Made by a program: the position numbers and the translations under genes. Positions 23,701 to 34,042 of a stretch of DNA of 64,000 bases are shown here, piece after piece. Within the stretch, counting starts at the first letter, position 1. Each line of letters begins with the position of its first letter. The notes beneath the pieces are model-generated. The model was not told where the DNA came from, ran no database searches, and worked only from the letters and a program-made list of their open reading frames with translations. The stretch is from Kitagawia praeruptora (lineage: Eukaryota; Streptophyta; Magnoliopsida; Apiales; Apiaceae), in NCBI GenBank assembly GCA_037693485.1, contig CM075346.1, forward strand, positions 124,670,001-124,734,000, in the 5' to 3' direction.

Positions 23701-24680
23701 ATGCATGTCAAAGGACGGGTAATATTTCTAAACGCCATGAGATGCCTCAAACCGGTATTCTTGAGGTTGAGATATTTGACGTATGGGGTGTTGATTTTAT
23801 GGGACCCTTCCCAAGTTCTTGTGGGATGAGATACATCTTAGTTGCTGTCGATTATGTGTCCAAGTGGGTTGAAGCAGTTGGATCAGTAACCAATGATTCC
23901 AAGGTTGTTATGAAGCTTTTTAAGAATATTATCTTCCCTCGTTTTGGAGTTCCAAGGACAGTGATAAGTGATGGTGGTTCTCATTTTCGCCACCGACAGT
24001 TCGAAACTTTATTGAAGAAATATGGTGTTACTCACAAGGTTGCTCTTGCATACCACCCCCAAACAAATGGCCAAGTGGAGGTTTCTAACCGCCAAATCAA
24101 AAGCATTTTGGAGAAGATGGTTGCAAAGTCAAGGAAAGATTGGTACTTGAAGTTAGATAATGCTTTGTGGGCTTATCGGACGGCATATTAGACACCAATA
24201 GGAACCACTCCCTATCGGTTGGTTTATGGTAAAGCATGTCACTTGCCAGTGGAGTTGGAACATCGCGCTTTTTGGGCTATTAAAGAACTCAACATGGATT
24301 TGAAAGCTGCAGGGCAAGCGAGACTTCTTCAACTTAATGAGTTAGATGAGCTTCGATTTGATGCTTATGACAATTCTCGGCTTTACAATGAGAGAACGAA
24401 GAAGATGCATGATAAGATGATTCAGAGAAGAGATTTTCAGGTTGGTGACAAGGTGTTGTTGTTCAATTCCAGACTTCGACTTTTTCCGGGGAAGCTCAAA
24501 TCAAGATGGTTCGGACCTTTTACCGTCACCGAAGTCAAATTTTATGGTGCTATTGAAATTATGGGACGAGATGGAACAAAATTTAAGGTCAACGGTCAAC
24601 GCCTTAAATTGTATGTGGATGGTGCATTCGTAGGAAAGATGGAAGTGATTTACCTTGACAACCCCTCCACGGAGATCTGA
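20774..24680 (+). pseudogene. pol: Gypsy pol (protease-RT-RNase H-integrase) with four in-frame stops
   Basis: Order: protease with DLGAS at 21204, reverse transcriptase (22149-22900, FMDD at 22509-22520), RNase H (about 22940-23300), zinc-binding integrase N-terminus (HCHSLACGGHH...CLACDAC), then the integrase core (VWGVDFMGP, ISDGGSHF, HPQTNGQVEVSNR). RT-RNase H-integrase order is gypsy. One frame is interrupted by stops at 21279, 22140, 23115 and 24189, all apparently base substitutions. The first RT catalytic Asp (usual LDGYSG) reads LSGYSG (codon AGC, 22323-22325), so the enzyme would be inactive even if read through. The C-terminus runs to 24680. Confidence 0.9.
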
Positions 24681-25361
24681 ACCAGCTGAGTCGAGCCAAC
24701 GACGTTAAACAAAAGCGCTTCTTGGGAGGCAACCCATGGATCATGCTTCTGAAAAGGGGAGTTCTTTTTTCCTTCTGTTTTATATATTATAGAATTAATT
24801 GTTTAGTTTGTCAATGAGGACATTGCCCCATTTAAGTGTGGGGATGTGTTTTTAATAGTTGTATAGTTGCGTGTTAAAAAATTTAAAAAATTAAAAAAAA
24901 ATAGTAGGTAGAATTTTTGTATTCTATTTTTACTCCCCCAAGGTGCCTTGATGATTTTTGTGTGAAGTGTTTCAGGTGAAAAAAAAAAATTAAAGTGTTT
25001 TGCTGTGATTTGTATGGTTACCCATGGTTTAAAAATTCCTCCCCGTGGTTCTTGATTTCCTGTTACGGGACACAGAGAAAAAAAATTTGCAAAGGAACCG
25101 CAGTGTGTACTTGGCTTCCTGTAGTGCAACAATCCATGTAAAAAAAAAAAACAGAACAATTGGCCCCGCGGGAACGTGCTGTCTACCCATGGTGCAAAAG
25201 TTTCAGCATCAAACAAGTACTGATGATCACCTACGTACATATGTATTAACATGTTACCATTTTTGTTTTTGTTTTTGTTTTTTTTTGTTTTTTTCTTTTT
25301 CTTTCTATATTTTAAAAATAAATATATGTAACAAATATTTGTATTTTATTTATATTAATTA

Positions 25362-25397
<36 letters not shown>

Positions 25398-26112
25398 GTA
25401 TCATTATTATTTTTGTATATAATTTTTTTTTCTTTTCTTTTTCTTCTTTTTCTTCATTTTTTTTTCTTTTGATTTTTTTTATATAGTAATTATTAATGTT
25501 AAATATAATTTGTACTCTTTTTGTGATTATGACTTAAAAAAAAAAATAACAAAAACATATGTTTTTGTATTATTTGTAAGTTATTATTATTATTATTAGT
25601 ATGTATATTTGTATAATATGATCACGTACAGTAGCAACAAACCAAAAACCCTAGCCATCACCCGCTACCTTCCGCACCGCTGCTACTCATCCTTTCGTGC
25701 GCTCCTTCAAGTCTCCAATACAGCAAGAACAATCCGCGAGTTTCTTACGTTCCACGTACTACCCGTTACTCCTGCTGCACTTCTGCAGACAGACCACAGG
25801 CAGACATCAGAGTTCTTTTACTCTTCCCGATCGCCAGCAACACACACACTGAATAAACATAGTTGCATCCTACTTCATCTGATAAGGCCAGAAAACACGA
25901 GGTTAAATCTTGTTTAGCCTCCTATTGTGTGCATATTGTCTCTTTGGACTACAAGAACAGTCGCGAGAATCAACTGCTAGATTCTTACGTTCACTGCACT
26001 CGGTTCAACAACATCCGGCTCTTGTTACAACAGAGTTCTTTCTACAAGGAGTTTTCAGCCAAAGTTGTTCACTTAAGTCATCCACAAAAGAACAGATATT
26101 CAGTCATCTGTT
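24681..26112 (+). other. Gypsy spacer between pol and ORF3, low complexity
   Basis: Contains TTTAAGTGTGGGGATGTG (about 24832), a PPT-like word, then A/T-rich homopolymers, a (TTA)n microsatellite (25363-25397) and a leader-like stretch (25620-26110). Several overlapping short frames at 25609-26203 look non-coding. It resembles the long untranslated region that Athila elements carry before their third ORF. Confidence 0.65.
25363..25397. repeat. (ATT)n microsatellite
   Basis: Eleven or so uninterrupted ATT units inside the gypsy spacer. Confidence 0.9.
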
Positions 26113-27183
26113 ATGGGTCATTCATCTGCATTGTCTTCTCCTCCAAAGAAGAAGCAAAAGGCAAGTTCTGAAACAGTCATCGAGGCTCCTCCAAAACCTG
26201 TAATTCAAAAGTATCCTGTTGTCAAGCCTGTTGGGGAGAACCAACGATCTCTATATGCAACACTATCGAAACGTAAAGTCTTTCCAAATAAGTACGTGAG
26301 TTATTATGCCCTTGGTCATTTGGACATTGTAGAAGAATTAAAGTATAAACTTGGCAAAGTTGGTTGGAGCGATTTACTTGAGATGGATGAACCCTCTTAT
26401 GCTATTCTTACTTATGAGTTCCTAAGCTCATTCACAGTCACCAATGAGGGGTTGTTATCTTTTCGAATTGCAAATAAGCTTTATGAGATTACGAAAGTTC
26501 AGTTGGCCAGCATGTTTAACTGGAAGTTAGTCGAGCAACAACTACTTCCTACGGATTACGCCACTCCCTTTTGGCTCAAGATCACTGGTCTGCCAACTAC
26601 TGAAAAATATGTTGCTCAACGTGCTTCAGCTTCAGATATCATCAGCTACTGCTACCGTTATTTCGCTCGACTTTTATCATTCACCATATATGGTCGTGCT
26701 GAAAGCAACAACAAAATTCAAATAGGGGAACTTGCTTTGTTGTACTACTTTGATGCAGAACTTCCCGTGGATTGGACGAGTTTGTTGATTGAGCGATTTC
26801 TGTATCACGCCAAAAGACGTGAAGGTGGTCTGGTGCTGGGGGGATTTATTACTCGAATTGTTGAGGAGTTGAATATCTTTGATCGTGACACAACTAATCT
26901 CAAAGTCGTGGAAGGGTGGTCTTCGAGTCTTGATGTTGAATATTTGATTGGTATGCATATGCTTTGTCGACGGGGTAAAGAGGGTATACTTAAGGTACCT
27001 CACAAACGTCATTCTGTGAGGACAAGTGAGGAACTTGGATAACCAGTACAAACTCTTGAGCAGCAAGTTGCTGAGCTAAAATCAAATCAAATTCGAATCA
27101 TAGAAACTCAAGAGAGGATGGGGAAACAATTGAATGACATCTTTGCTTCTTTTCAGAGATATTTTTCACACCCGACACCTTGA
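26113..27183 (+). pseudogene. Athila-type third ORF (ATHILA ORF-1-like), one in-frame stop
   Basis: Begins MGHSSALSSPPKKKQK, with a basic stretch near the N-terminus like a nuclear localisation signal. A globular region follows (residues about 50-290: KVFPNKYVSYYAL, LASMFNWKL, GGFITRIVEEL). This is the kind of protein annotated as ATHILA ORF-1 family in the env-like position of Athila elements; its role is not established. A TAA at 27040-27042 ends the first frame at 309 residues. The same frame stays open to TGA at 27181-27183 and encodes QTLEQQVAELKSNQIRIIE, a likely coiled coil, so the stop is probably a nonsense mutation and the full protein was about 356 residues. Confidence 0.8.
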
Positions 27184-28910
27184 TTCCATGGGAGTTTTCT
27201 TTCTTTTCTTTCTTTTTAGTGTAGTTTTATTTTGTTTTTAGTTGTAATTTTGTCTTTGTTCCTTAGTTCATTTGGGACAATGAACCGCTTAAGTGTGAGG
27301 ATGAGTTCTCAAATGTTTAAAAAAAAATCAAAATCAAAAAAATTAAAAATTAAAAATACCAAAAATAATTCTAGCCATGCAATTTGATTAGTTGTTGTAT
27401 TTTGCTTGATACATTCATGCATGCGTAGAATTCTTGTGCTCTTGACGCTTTTGTATGATAAGTGACGTGCTTTGTTCTTGTGCACACACTTTCACTAGCA
27501 AGTTGAAGCTGGTAGACTTAATTGGATGTTGTAAGTGATTAGAATGACATGAATATGTGCAAGATGACTTGGTTTACATGCTTTGAGTACAAGTAGGTGC
27601 GTTAGAGAGTCTTGTTACTTGGGATTGATTATGTTTTGTCACACCAAGTGAGTATTGAGCCTATATGCATATCTTTGCATGATTTTTCGTTTGCTTGAGT
27701 GTCCACATGTTGTTTACATTGCTAGCACTTACTTGAGATCTTTCTTGAAATGCATGACATTACTTGATGATGAGATGATAAAGGCAATTAGGTTTAACCT
27801 CGTATTTCCCATATTTCCACACCTTTTAAACATGACTAATTAGTTAACCCTTTGAGCTTAATCCTATTCTTTTGGTGACACACCACATTACTTGCCATTA
27901 TCCTTTTTATTCTATTGGCCTTACATTGAATTTTAACGTAAATTGTCAAAGGATAGTATCGTGCTTAAGGGAGTAATAAGGTGTTCATAAAATGGGGGTT
28001 ATTGATGATCATACCATTGGGGAATATTGATTTTGGTTGATGCTTGTTAGTCGAAATTCATAATAATATCTATGGATCATTGTGCTTATTCCTTGGCTCT
28101 CAGAAAAAAAAATAGAAAAAAAACAGAAAAAAAATAGAAAAAAAAATAAATTTGAGAGCATTCTTATGTTTGTATGATCCTTCTTCATTCGACTAGTCAA
28201 GTTATTATGTAAGGGTTATTGAAAAATCCAAGTGTGGGGAAGTATTTGTTTTAATAGAAAGGGAATTGAATAATGATTATTGTTGGGTACTAGCTTTTGA
28301 CATTTAACTTGTTTTAGCTTTACTTGACATACCTGGTCCCTAGCCCCCGCTACAACCCGATTAAAGATCTTTTGATTGTCATCAGTGATGTATGTTGTGT
28401 TGAGAGTGAGATTGATTGCGAGTGTCAAGTTGTGTTTATGATTTTGTTGGAATTGAGTGATACACTTAACCTTGTTCTTTAGTGAATATTCGTTTTTGAG
28501 TGAAAGGTGAGTTATTACTTGTTTTGGCATAGGAGATCCCGGGTTTAGACTTAAAGATGTATTTCTTGTGGGCTCAGCATGATTACCAACAATTTTTACA
28601 CTTGACATAAATTTTTATGACCTTCTGCATGTTGGTTGAGTAGACTACGTGAATACTTGCACTTTCGACACCAAGACATCGTATGTTTGCTTTGATTCTT
28701 AAGTTGATGTGGCATGAGAGGACTTGTGTGTGTGGTGTTGTGTTAGCATTGATCTTTTGCATGGTTAGATAAATTTTGTGGGTATATTCACTATAAACCC
28801 TCACGAGACAACACTCGTCCTACTAGGGCTGCCTAGGGGTTTAACGGCTTGTTGCATATGCTCAATGCAATCGTGTCATCTACGAAAGTGATGTTTGTTA
28901 GGACTTAGTT
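27184..28910 (+). mobile_element. Gypsy 3' non-coding region, right end lost
   Basis: 27305-28910 repeats 16134-17758 almost exactly. It should be followed by a polypurine tract and a 3' LTR, but homology stops at 28910 inside GGACTTAGTT and copia LTR sequence begins. PPT-like words occur here (CTTAAGTGTGAGGATG at about 27288 and CAAGTGTGGGGAAG at about 28229). No gene is seen; minus-strand open frames at 28216-28804 are repeated in the other copy and look like chance. Confidence 0.8.
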
Positions 28911-29235
28911 CAATTAATTCACAGAAAATTAAGTTCAACTCTTTTATAATATTTGATCCATTAGAACTTAATTATTTGTGACTCTTGTACTATTAGCGAG
29001 TTTTTACTCCTAATCTATATCTCAATTTTTATTAACAAATTAAGAAAAGTTCATGTCGAATTTTCTAATTTGTTTTTATTAACTTGATATTACTCTGTAC
29101 TGATTTTGTAACAACCATCAAGTTTAATATATCGTTATATTTAACTTGAATTTTGTTTCAATTAATTCCGCACAAATTTGTCTAAAGATAAAGATTGTAT
29201 TCAACCCCCCTTCTACAATCTCAATGGACCTAACA
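28911..29235 (+). repeat. Copia III 5' LTR, right part only
   Basis: Ends with the Sirevirus-type LTR end TTGTATTCAACCCCCC, TTCTACAA and CTAACA, directly followed by a primer-binding site. The left part of the LTR is not visible: the sequence starts abruptly at the gypsy breakpoint. No matching 3' LTR is found in the window. Confidence 0.7.
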
Positions 29236-29237
29236 AT

Positions 29238-29250
29238 TGGTATCCGAGCC
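29238..29250 (+). promoter_or_regulatory. Primer-binding site of copia III (initiator-Met type)
   Basis: TGGTATCCGAGCC, three bases from the LTR end. The usual plant copia site is TGGTATCAGAGC, complementary to initiator tRNA-Met; one base differs (A to C). Confidence 0.75.
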
Positions 29251-29333
29251 GTTTGATTGATATACAAATCAAGATCCTATCCTTATTCAATTAAAAATCA
29301 AGCTCGAATATTTAACTCTCTTAAAAATTCATC

Positions 29334-31649
29334 ATGACTTCTAAAGCCATTGTTAAGATACCTATCTTTGACAAAGATAATTATGACATGTGGAAGAATA
29401 AAATGGTGTTGTTTCTAGATTGTACAAATGTTAAATATTTGGGTGTTTTGAAAACCGGACCTAAAACTCCTATGGTCTATGAAGATGAAGTTGAAGCTGA
29501 GGGTAAAGTTGTGATTCCTGCTAAATCTTATGAAAAGGACCCTACTACCTATACACCTGAGGAAAAGGAGGATGCAGGGCTTGATAAAAACATGAGACTC
29601 ATTCTAATAGATTCCCTGGATGCTGTGATGTATAGCCACGTGATGAATTGTAAAATTGCCAAACACATGTGGGAAACTATTGAAACCATTAATAAAGGAA
29701 CCGATGAAGTCAGGGAGAACAGACTTCAAATCTTAACCTCTGAGTATGAACACTTCAGAGCTGGCCCTAATGAAGGCATTCAAGAAGTGTTTGAAAGGTA
29801 TAATAAAATAATCAACAACTTACAAATCCATGGCAAGAACTATACACAAAAGGAGATTAACATGAAGTTCTTACTGACTATGCCCACTCACCTGGAACAC
29901 AGGATAACAGCCATAAGAGAATCTCGTGACTTGAATAAAGTTACTCTTGAAAAACTCTTCGGTATTTTAAAAACCTATGAGTTGGAACAAGTCCAACAGA
30001 AAGAGATTCATGGTAAAGGTAGGGTTGCAAGTTCATCTACAGCGCTAGTGGTTGAGGCTCCTAAGGAAGTGGAAGCTAAGGTTGTTCGACCTTACAGCTC
30101 AGACAAGGAGCAGACTGAAGTGGAACATGGTCAGACACCAGCTACTCAGGATGGAAGTGACTTTTACTCATTAGAAGAATTGGATCAGTTGGAGGATGAA
30201 TCCATGGCACTCATGGTGAGACAGTTTGGCAATTTTAGATTCAGGAGAAATCCTAAGTTTAAGTTCAAGTCTAATAACAGATTCCAGAGAGGAGGTTCTT
30301 CATCCTCCAGTAGCAGAGGTGGCTATAAAACTGGAACTGTTAATAGAAGCAAAATTCATTGTTATAATTGCAATGAACTTGGACACTTTGCCACTGAGTG
30401 TCAGAAACCTAAACAAGCCCAGAGGAGAGATTATGTTCCTGAAAAGAAGAAACCTGGAAAAGCCTATGTGGCTGCTGGTAAAAGCTGGGATGACACAGAT
30501 AGTGAAGATGAAGAATATGGTAATCTTGCACTAATGGCAAATGGTGACATGCTCACTGATCCTGAACCACATGTAAAACTTACTGACTCTGAGTTGGTTC
30601 GTCAGTTAGGTGGTTCCTTGGTTAATGCACAAAAACAAATTGTTAGAATAAATCTGTTAAACACTAAACTTGAAAATGAAGTGTTAGAACTAAAAAAGGT
30701 GCATGTTAATCAAGATCAACAAAAAGAGGAAATAGCACGACTTAATAGAAGAGAGAAATCCATTCTAGAAGTAGTGACTAAACAACTTTCTAAAATTGCT
30801 GAACTTGAAACCAAGGTTAGTGCTTGCTTTAATTCTGTTAAAACTTCTAAAGAGTTTTTCAATAAACAAGCTGTAGAACGAACTGTAGGAATAGGGTTTG
30901 GTTACAACAAAGCTGTTGGATTGTTAGGCATAAATACCCCTAACCTTGTTAGTGCTAAAGAAAGGGGTATACCACATGTGCTTAAGAATGTTGAAGATCC
31001 ACTCTTTAAGAAGTCGATTGCAGAACCTCCAAACTTCACTTCTATCATTATTCAAGAAGAGATGCGTAATGAGGACAGTGCAAATGGCATAGTTCTTGAT
31101 AATGTTAAATCTGTTAAGGAACCAGTTAAGGTTGTTTATTCAACCAGTTCATCTAAAACTGGGTTAAGTGGTAACAAGTTGAAAAAGAACAATAACATGT
31201 CTAACATGCATACCATGCCTATCATTGATGTTTCTCATAAAGCATGTGGTTTTGTCAATTGTATGTCTTGTGCATTTAATGTAATGTCTGCTTACTTTAA
31301 TGGTAATCAAGCATGTGCTGGTAAGACTGCTTCTCGACAACATATGAATAGGAATAAAAATGTTAGAACAAAGACTGCTAGTCCTCCTCAAGATAGGAGA
31401 GAGACATTTGTATCAAAGCCTAAACAGACTTTTGGTAAGGCTGCTTCCAAGGTCAAATGTCCAGTCAATGAAACAAATGTTATTACTGCTAAAGAAACAT
31501 GGATACCCAAGATAAAACAAAAGATTGTCAAATCTGTTTATAGGGTTAAATGTTTGTTAGTTAATGGTGAAATTGGTGTCAAAGTTAAAAATGTTGTTTT
31601 GCCTGACAAAGGCCAATTCTTTAAGTATTCTGAACCCAATCAGATTTGA
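29334..31649 (+). CDS. gag: Copia III Gag
   Basis: Intact 771-residue ORF starting MTSKAIVKIPIFDKDNYDMW. The N-terminal 230 residues match the copia gag (UBN2/DUF4219-type) fold: DNYDMWKNKM, CKIAKHMWETIE, YNKIINNLQIHG. A CCHC zinc knuckle CYNCNELGHFATEC lies at residues 343-356, preceded by an Arg/Ser-rich stretch (FRFRRNPKFKFKSNNRFQRGG). A likely coiled coil follows at about residues 425-500 (LLNTKLENEVLELKK). It would form the virus-like particle and bind RNA. The ORF overlaps the next frame by a few bases (stop at 31647-31649). It has exactly the same length as copia I gag although the sequences are diverged. Confidence 0.85.
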   Translation: MTSKAIVKIPIFDKDNYDMWKNKMVLFLDCTNVKYLGVLKTGPKTPMVYEDEVEAEGKVVIPAKSYEKDPTTYTPEEKEDAGLDKNMRLILIDSLDAVMYSHVMNCKIAKHMWETIETINKGTDEVRENRLQILTSEYEHFRAGPNEGIQEVFERYNKIINNLQIHGKNYTQKEINMKFLLTMPTHLEHRITAIRESRDLNKVTLEKLFGILKTYELEQVQQKEIHGKGRVASSSTALVVEAPKEVEAKVVRPYSSDKEQTEVEHGQTPATQDGSDFYSLEELDQLEDESMALMVRQFGNFRFRRNPKFKFKSNNRFQRGGSSSSSSRGGYKTGTVNRSKIHCYNCNELGHFATECQKPKQAQRRDYVPEKKKPGKAYVAAGKSWDDTDSEDEEYGNLALMANGDMLTDPEPHVKLTDSELVRQLGGSLVNAQKQIVRINLLNTKLENEVLELKKVHVNQDQQKEEIARLNRREKSILEVVTKQLSKIAELETKVSACFNSVKTSKEFFNKQAVERTVGIGFGYNKAVGLLGINTPNLVSAKERGIPHVLKNVEDPLFKKSIAEPPNFTSIIIQEEMRNEDSANGIVLDNVKSVKEPVKVVYSTSSSKTGLSGNKLKKNNNMSNMHTMPIIDVSHKACGFVNCMSCAFNVMSAYFNGNQACAGKTASRQHMNRNKNVRTKTASPPQDRRETFVSKPKQTFGKAASKVKCPVNETNVITAKETWIPKIKQKIVKSVYRVKCLLVNGEIGVKVKNVVLPDKGQFFKYSEPNQI

Positions 31650-34042
31650 GTTCCGAAGAAGGTTTAACCTATTTGTCAATGCAGGGTGTGAAACAGGTTG
31701 ATCGAATGACCTTGATCTTGGACAGTGGATGTTCAAGGCATATGACTGGAGACAGAGCCCTGCTGACAAATGTGGTGGAGAAAGCCGGCCCAGTTGTTAC
31801 CTTTGGAGATAACATCATAGGTACAAGTACAACTGATGGATATGGTAGATTGGAAGCTGGAAATGTTATCATTGATGAAGTGTCTTTTGTGAAAGGACTT
31901 GATCACAATCTGTTAAGTATCAGTCAATTTTGTGACAAGGGATTTGAGGCTTACTTCAACAAGAAGAATTGTCTGATCTCACACAAGAGACATGAACAAC
32001 CATCTCTTATAGGAGTCAGAAAAGGCAATCTGTACGTGGCCAATTTGAACACTGGAAGCACTAAAGAAATCAACTGCTTCTATTCTAAAGCATCTACAGA
32101 TGAAAGTTGGCTGTGGCACAAGAAACTCTCTCACCTTAATTTCAAGACAATGAATTCTCTAGTTAAAAGAGAACTGGTGAGAGGTTTACCTTCAATGGAA
32201 TTCACTCAAGAAGGACTCTGTGATGCCTGTCAAAAAGGCAAATTGAAAACAGTAACTCACAGGAGCAATGACACATCATCAATAACTGAACCTCTACAAT
32301 TGTTGCACATGGATCTGTTCGGTCCAGTTTATGTGATGTCTATGTCAAAGAAAAGATATGCTCTCGTGATTGTTGATGACTACTCAAAGTACACATGGGT
32401 TTTATTTCTGAATTCCAAAGATGAAACTCCACAGTTAGTGATTGATCACATCAAGTTGATTGAGATGGAGTACAAGAATCCAGTAAGAGCAACAAGGTCA
32501 GACAATGGAACTGAATTTAAGAATGCAGTTCTAAATGATTTTTGTATTGAAAAGGGAATAACAAGGCAGTACTCGGCTCCGAGAACTCCTCAGCAAAATG
32601 GGGTAGTATCAGCTGATTTTCATCCTGTGATGGATTTTATGGCTATTGGACCTTTGTGTTATGCATTGGCAGCATCTCCAGAAATAAATCAAGCTACTGT
32701 TTCACAAGCTTGGGAGAATGCTGAAGTAATTGATTCTACTCAGAGTCAATCAGGTAAGATTGTTCTACACTTAGGACAAGATACTTATGATATTACTGAA
32801 TCTGTTGTTAATTCAGTACTTCACTTACCTGTTAATGTGGATTATGCAAGTGAACCATCTGATGATGATGTAAGAACTATGTTGTCTGCACTAGGTTATA
32901 GTGGACCTCTAGACAACATGAGCCAGTTAAAAAGATCTTTTCTTAGGAAAGAATGGTCTTTCTTCTTTGATCAAATTGCTAAATGTTTTATTTGCAAATG
33001 TTGTTCTTTTCAGCAAATTACTTCTGTTACATCACATATTGCTTATAGTTTGCTTTATGACAGAGTAATTAACATTGGTCACATTATCTTAAGTCAGATG
33101 AGTATTAAACTTGGGTCAAGAGATCAAGACAGGAAAATGGTTTATTATCATAGATTTATGCAAATGTTTATTAACCATTTTATTCCTGATGTTGAAGCTA
33201 GATTTGGTAGAGAACATTGTGTTTCTTCTTATGTACAGCAAAAGAGAATTTTCTCTGACATTACAAAGAAGGACAATGAAAAGAATCTAGATGAAATACC
33301 TGCAATTCATTATCCACATCATGTTCATGTAATTCTTAAAACTCATCTTCCCACTCTATACAATTCTTCTTTCTTTTGTGGTGAAATGACTCGGGAATCT
33401 CATTTGGAGGAGAACCCCCCTGTGTCTACCCAAGTAGCCCAAAACATTATAGTCTCTGAAACAATTCAAGAACAAAGTTTTAATCCACAGCCTGTTGTTT
33501 CAAAGAAACCAACCTCTGGTGTTTCTCAAAAGACATCAGTTGTAAGGAAGAGAAGATTTGTTGTGTCAAGTAGTAGTAGTAGTTCTAGTGAAGATGATGA
33601 TAATATATCTCTTGCTGAGAGAGAAGAATTGAAGGCTGCAATTCAACTTTCTAAGCTAGGACAAAGAGATGAAGCACCTAGTCACAGCCAAGCTGCAGTC
33701 TCTCAAAAGACTGTAGTACTTAAAAAGGGAAACAGTTACTGGATACTGTCTCTCAAAAGACTGTGTCTATTGAAAAAGGATCTCATCCCAAGATCACTTC
33801 TGTGTCTACACCTCTTGAGTCTTTTCAGGATAAATCTTTTGCTCACTATACCTAGAGAACAAGGAGAAAGATTCAATTGTCACCTACACACACAGAGTCT
33901 AGACCAACTAATATCATGCAGGTCTCTAAAAATGAAGCTACAATCAATTCAGCAATTGACAATAGAGATCTTGATATTGATTCTTTATGGGAAACTACAT
34001 TGTCATACAGACTGGCTATGGGAGTTATTTCTATCAAAGTGA
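31646..34042 (+). pseudogene. Copia III chimera: Pol N-terminus fused in frame to ORF3 N-terminus
   Basis: The reading frame opens after a stop at 31631, overlapping the end of gag by one frame step. It encodes protease (LDSGCSRHMTG), the GAG-pre-integrase zinc region (WHKKLSHLNF...CDACQKGK), and integrase up to TPQQNGVV, where the catalytic Glu motif VERKNR should follow. At about 32608 it changes in frame to ADFHPVMDFMAIGPLCYAL, the ORF3 N-terminal domain, which aligns in pattern with DFHIIQDFLASSPINYAL of copia I. The whole RT/RNase H is absent. A Ser/acidic stretch and a UIM-like segment (residues about 658-670) follow. After about 33745 the frame is shifted and the last 95 residues are out-of-frame sequence. 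Confidence 0.85.

Noticed and set aside
25609..26203. Overlapping ORFs of about 100 codons before the gypsy ORF3
   Set aside because: They have no conserved motif, overlap in all three frames, and lie in what looks like an untranslated leader.
28896..28910. TGTTAGGACTTAG as the start of the copia III LTR
   Set aside because: The same bases occur in the other gypsy copy at 17744-17758, so they belong to gypsy; the copia part begins after them.
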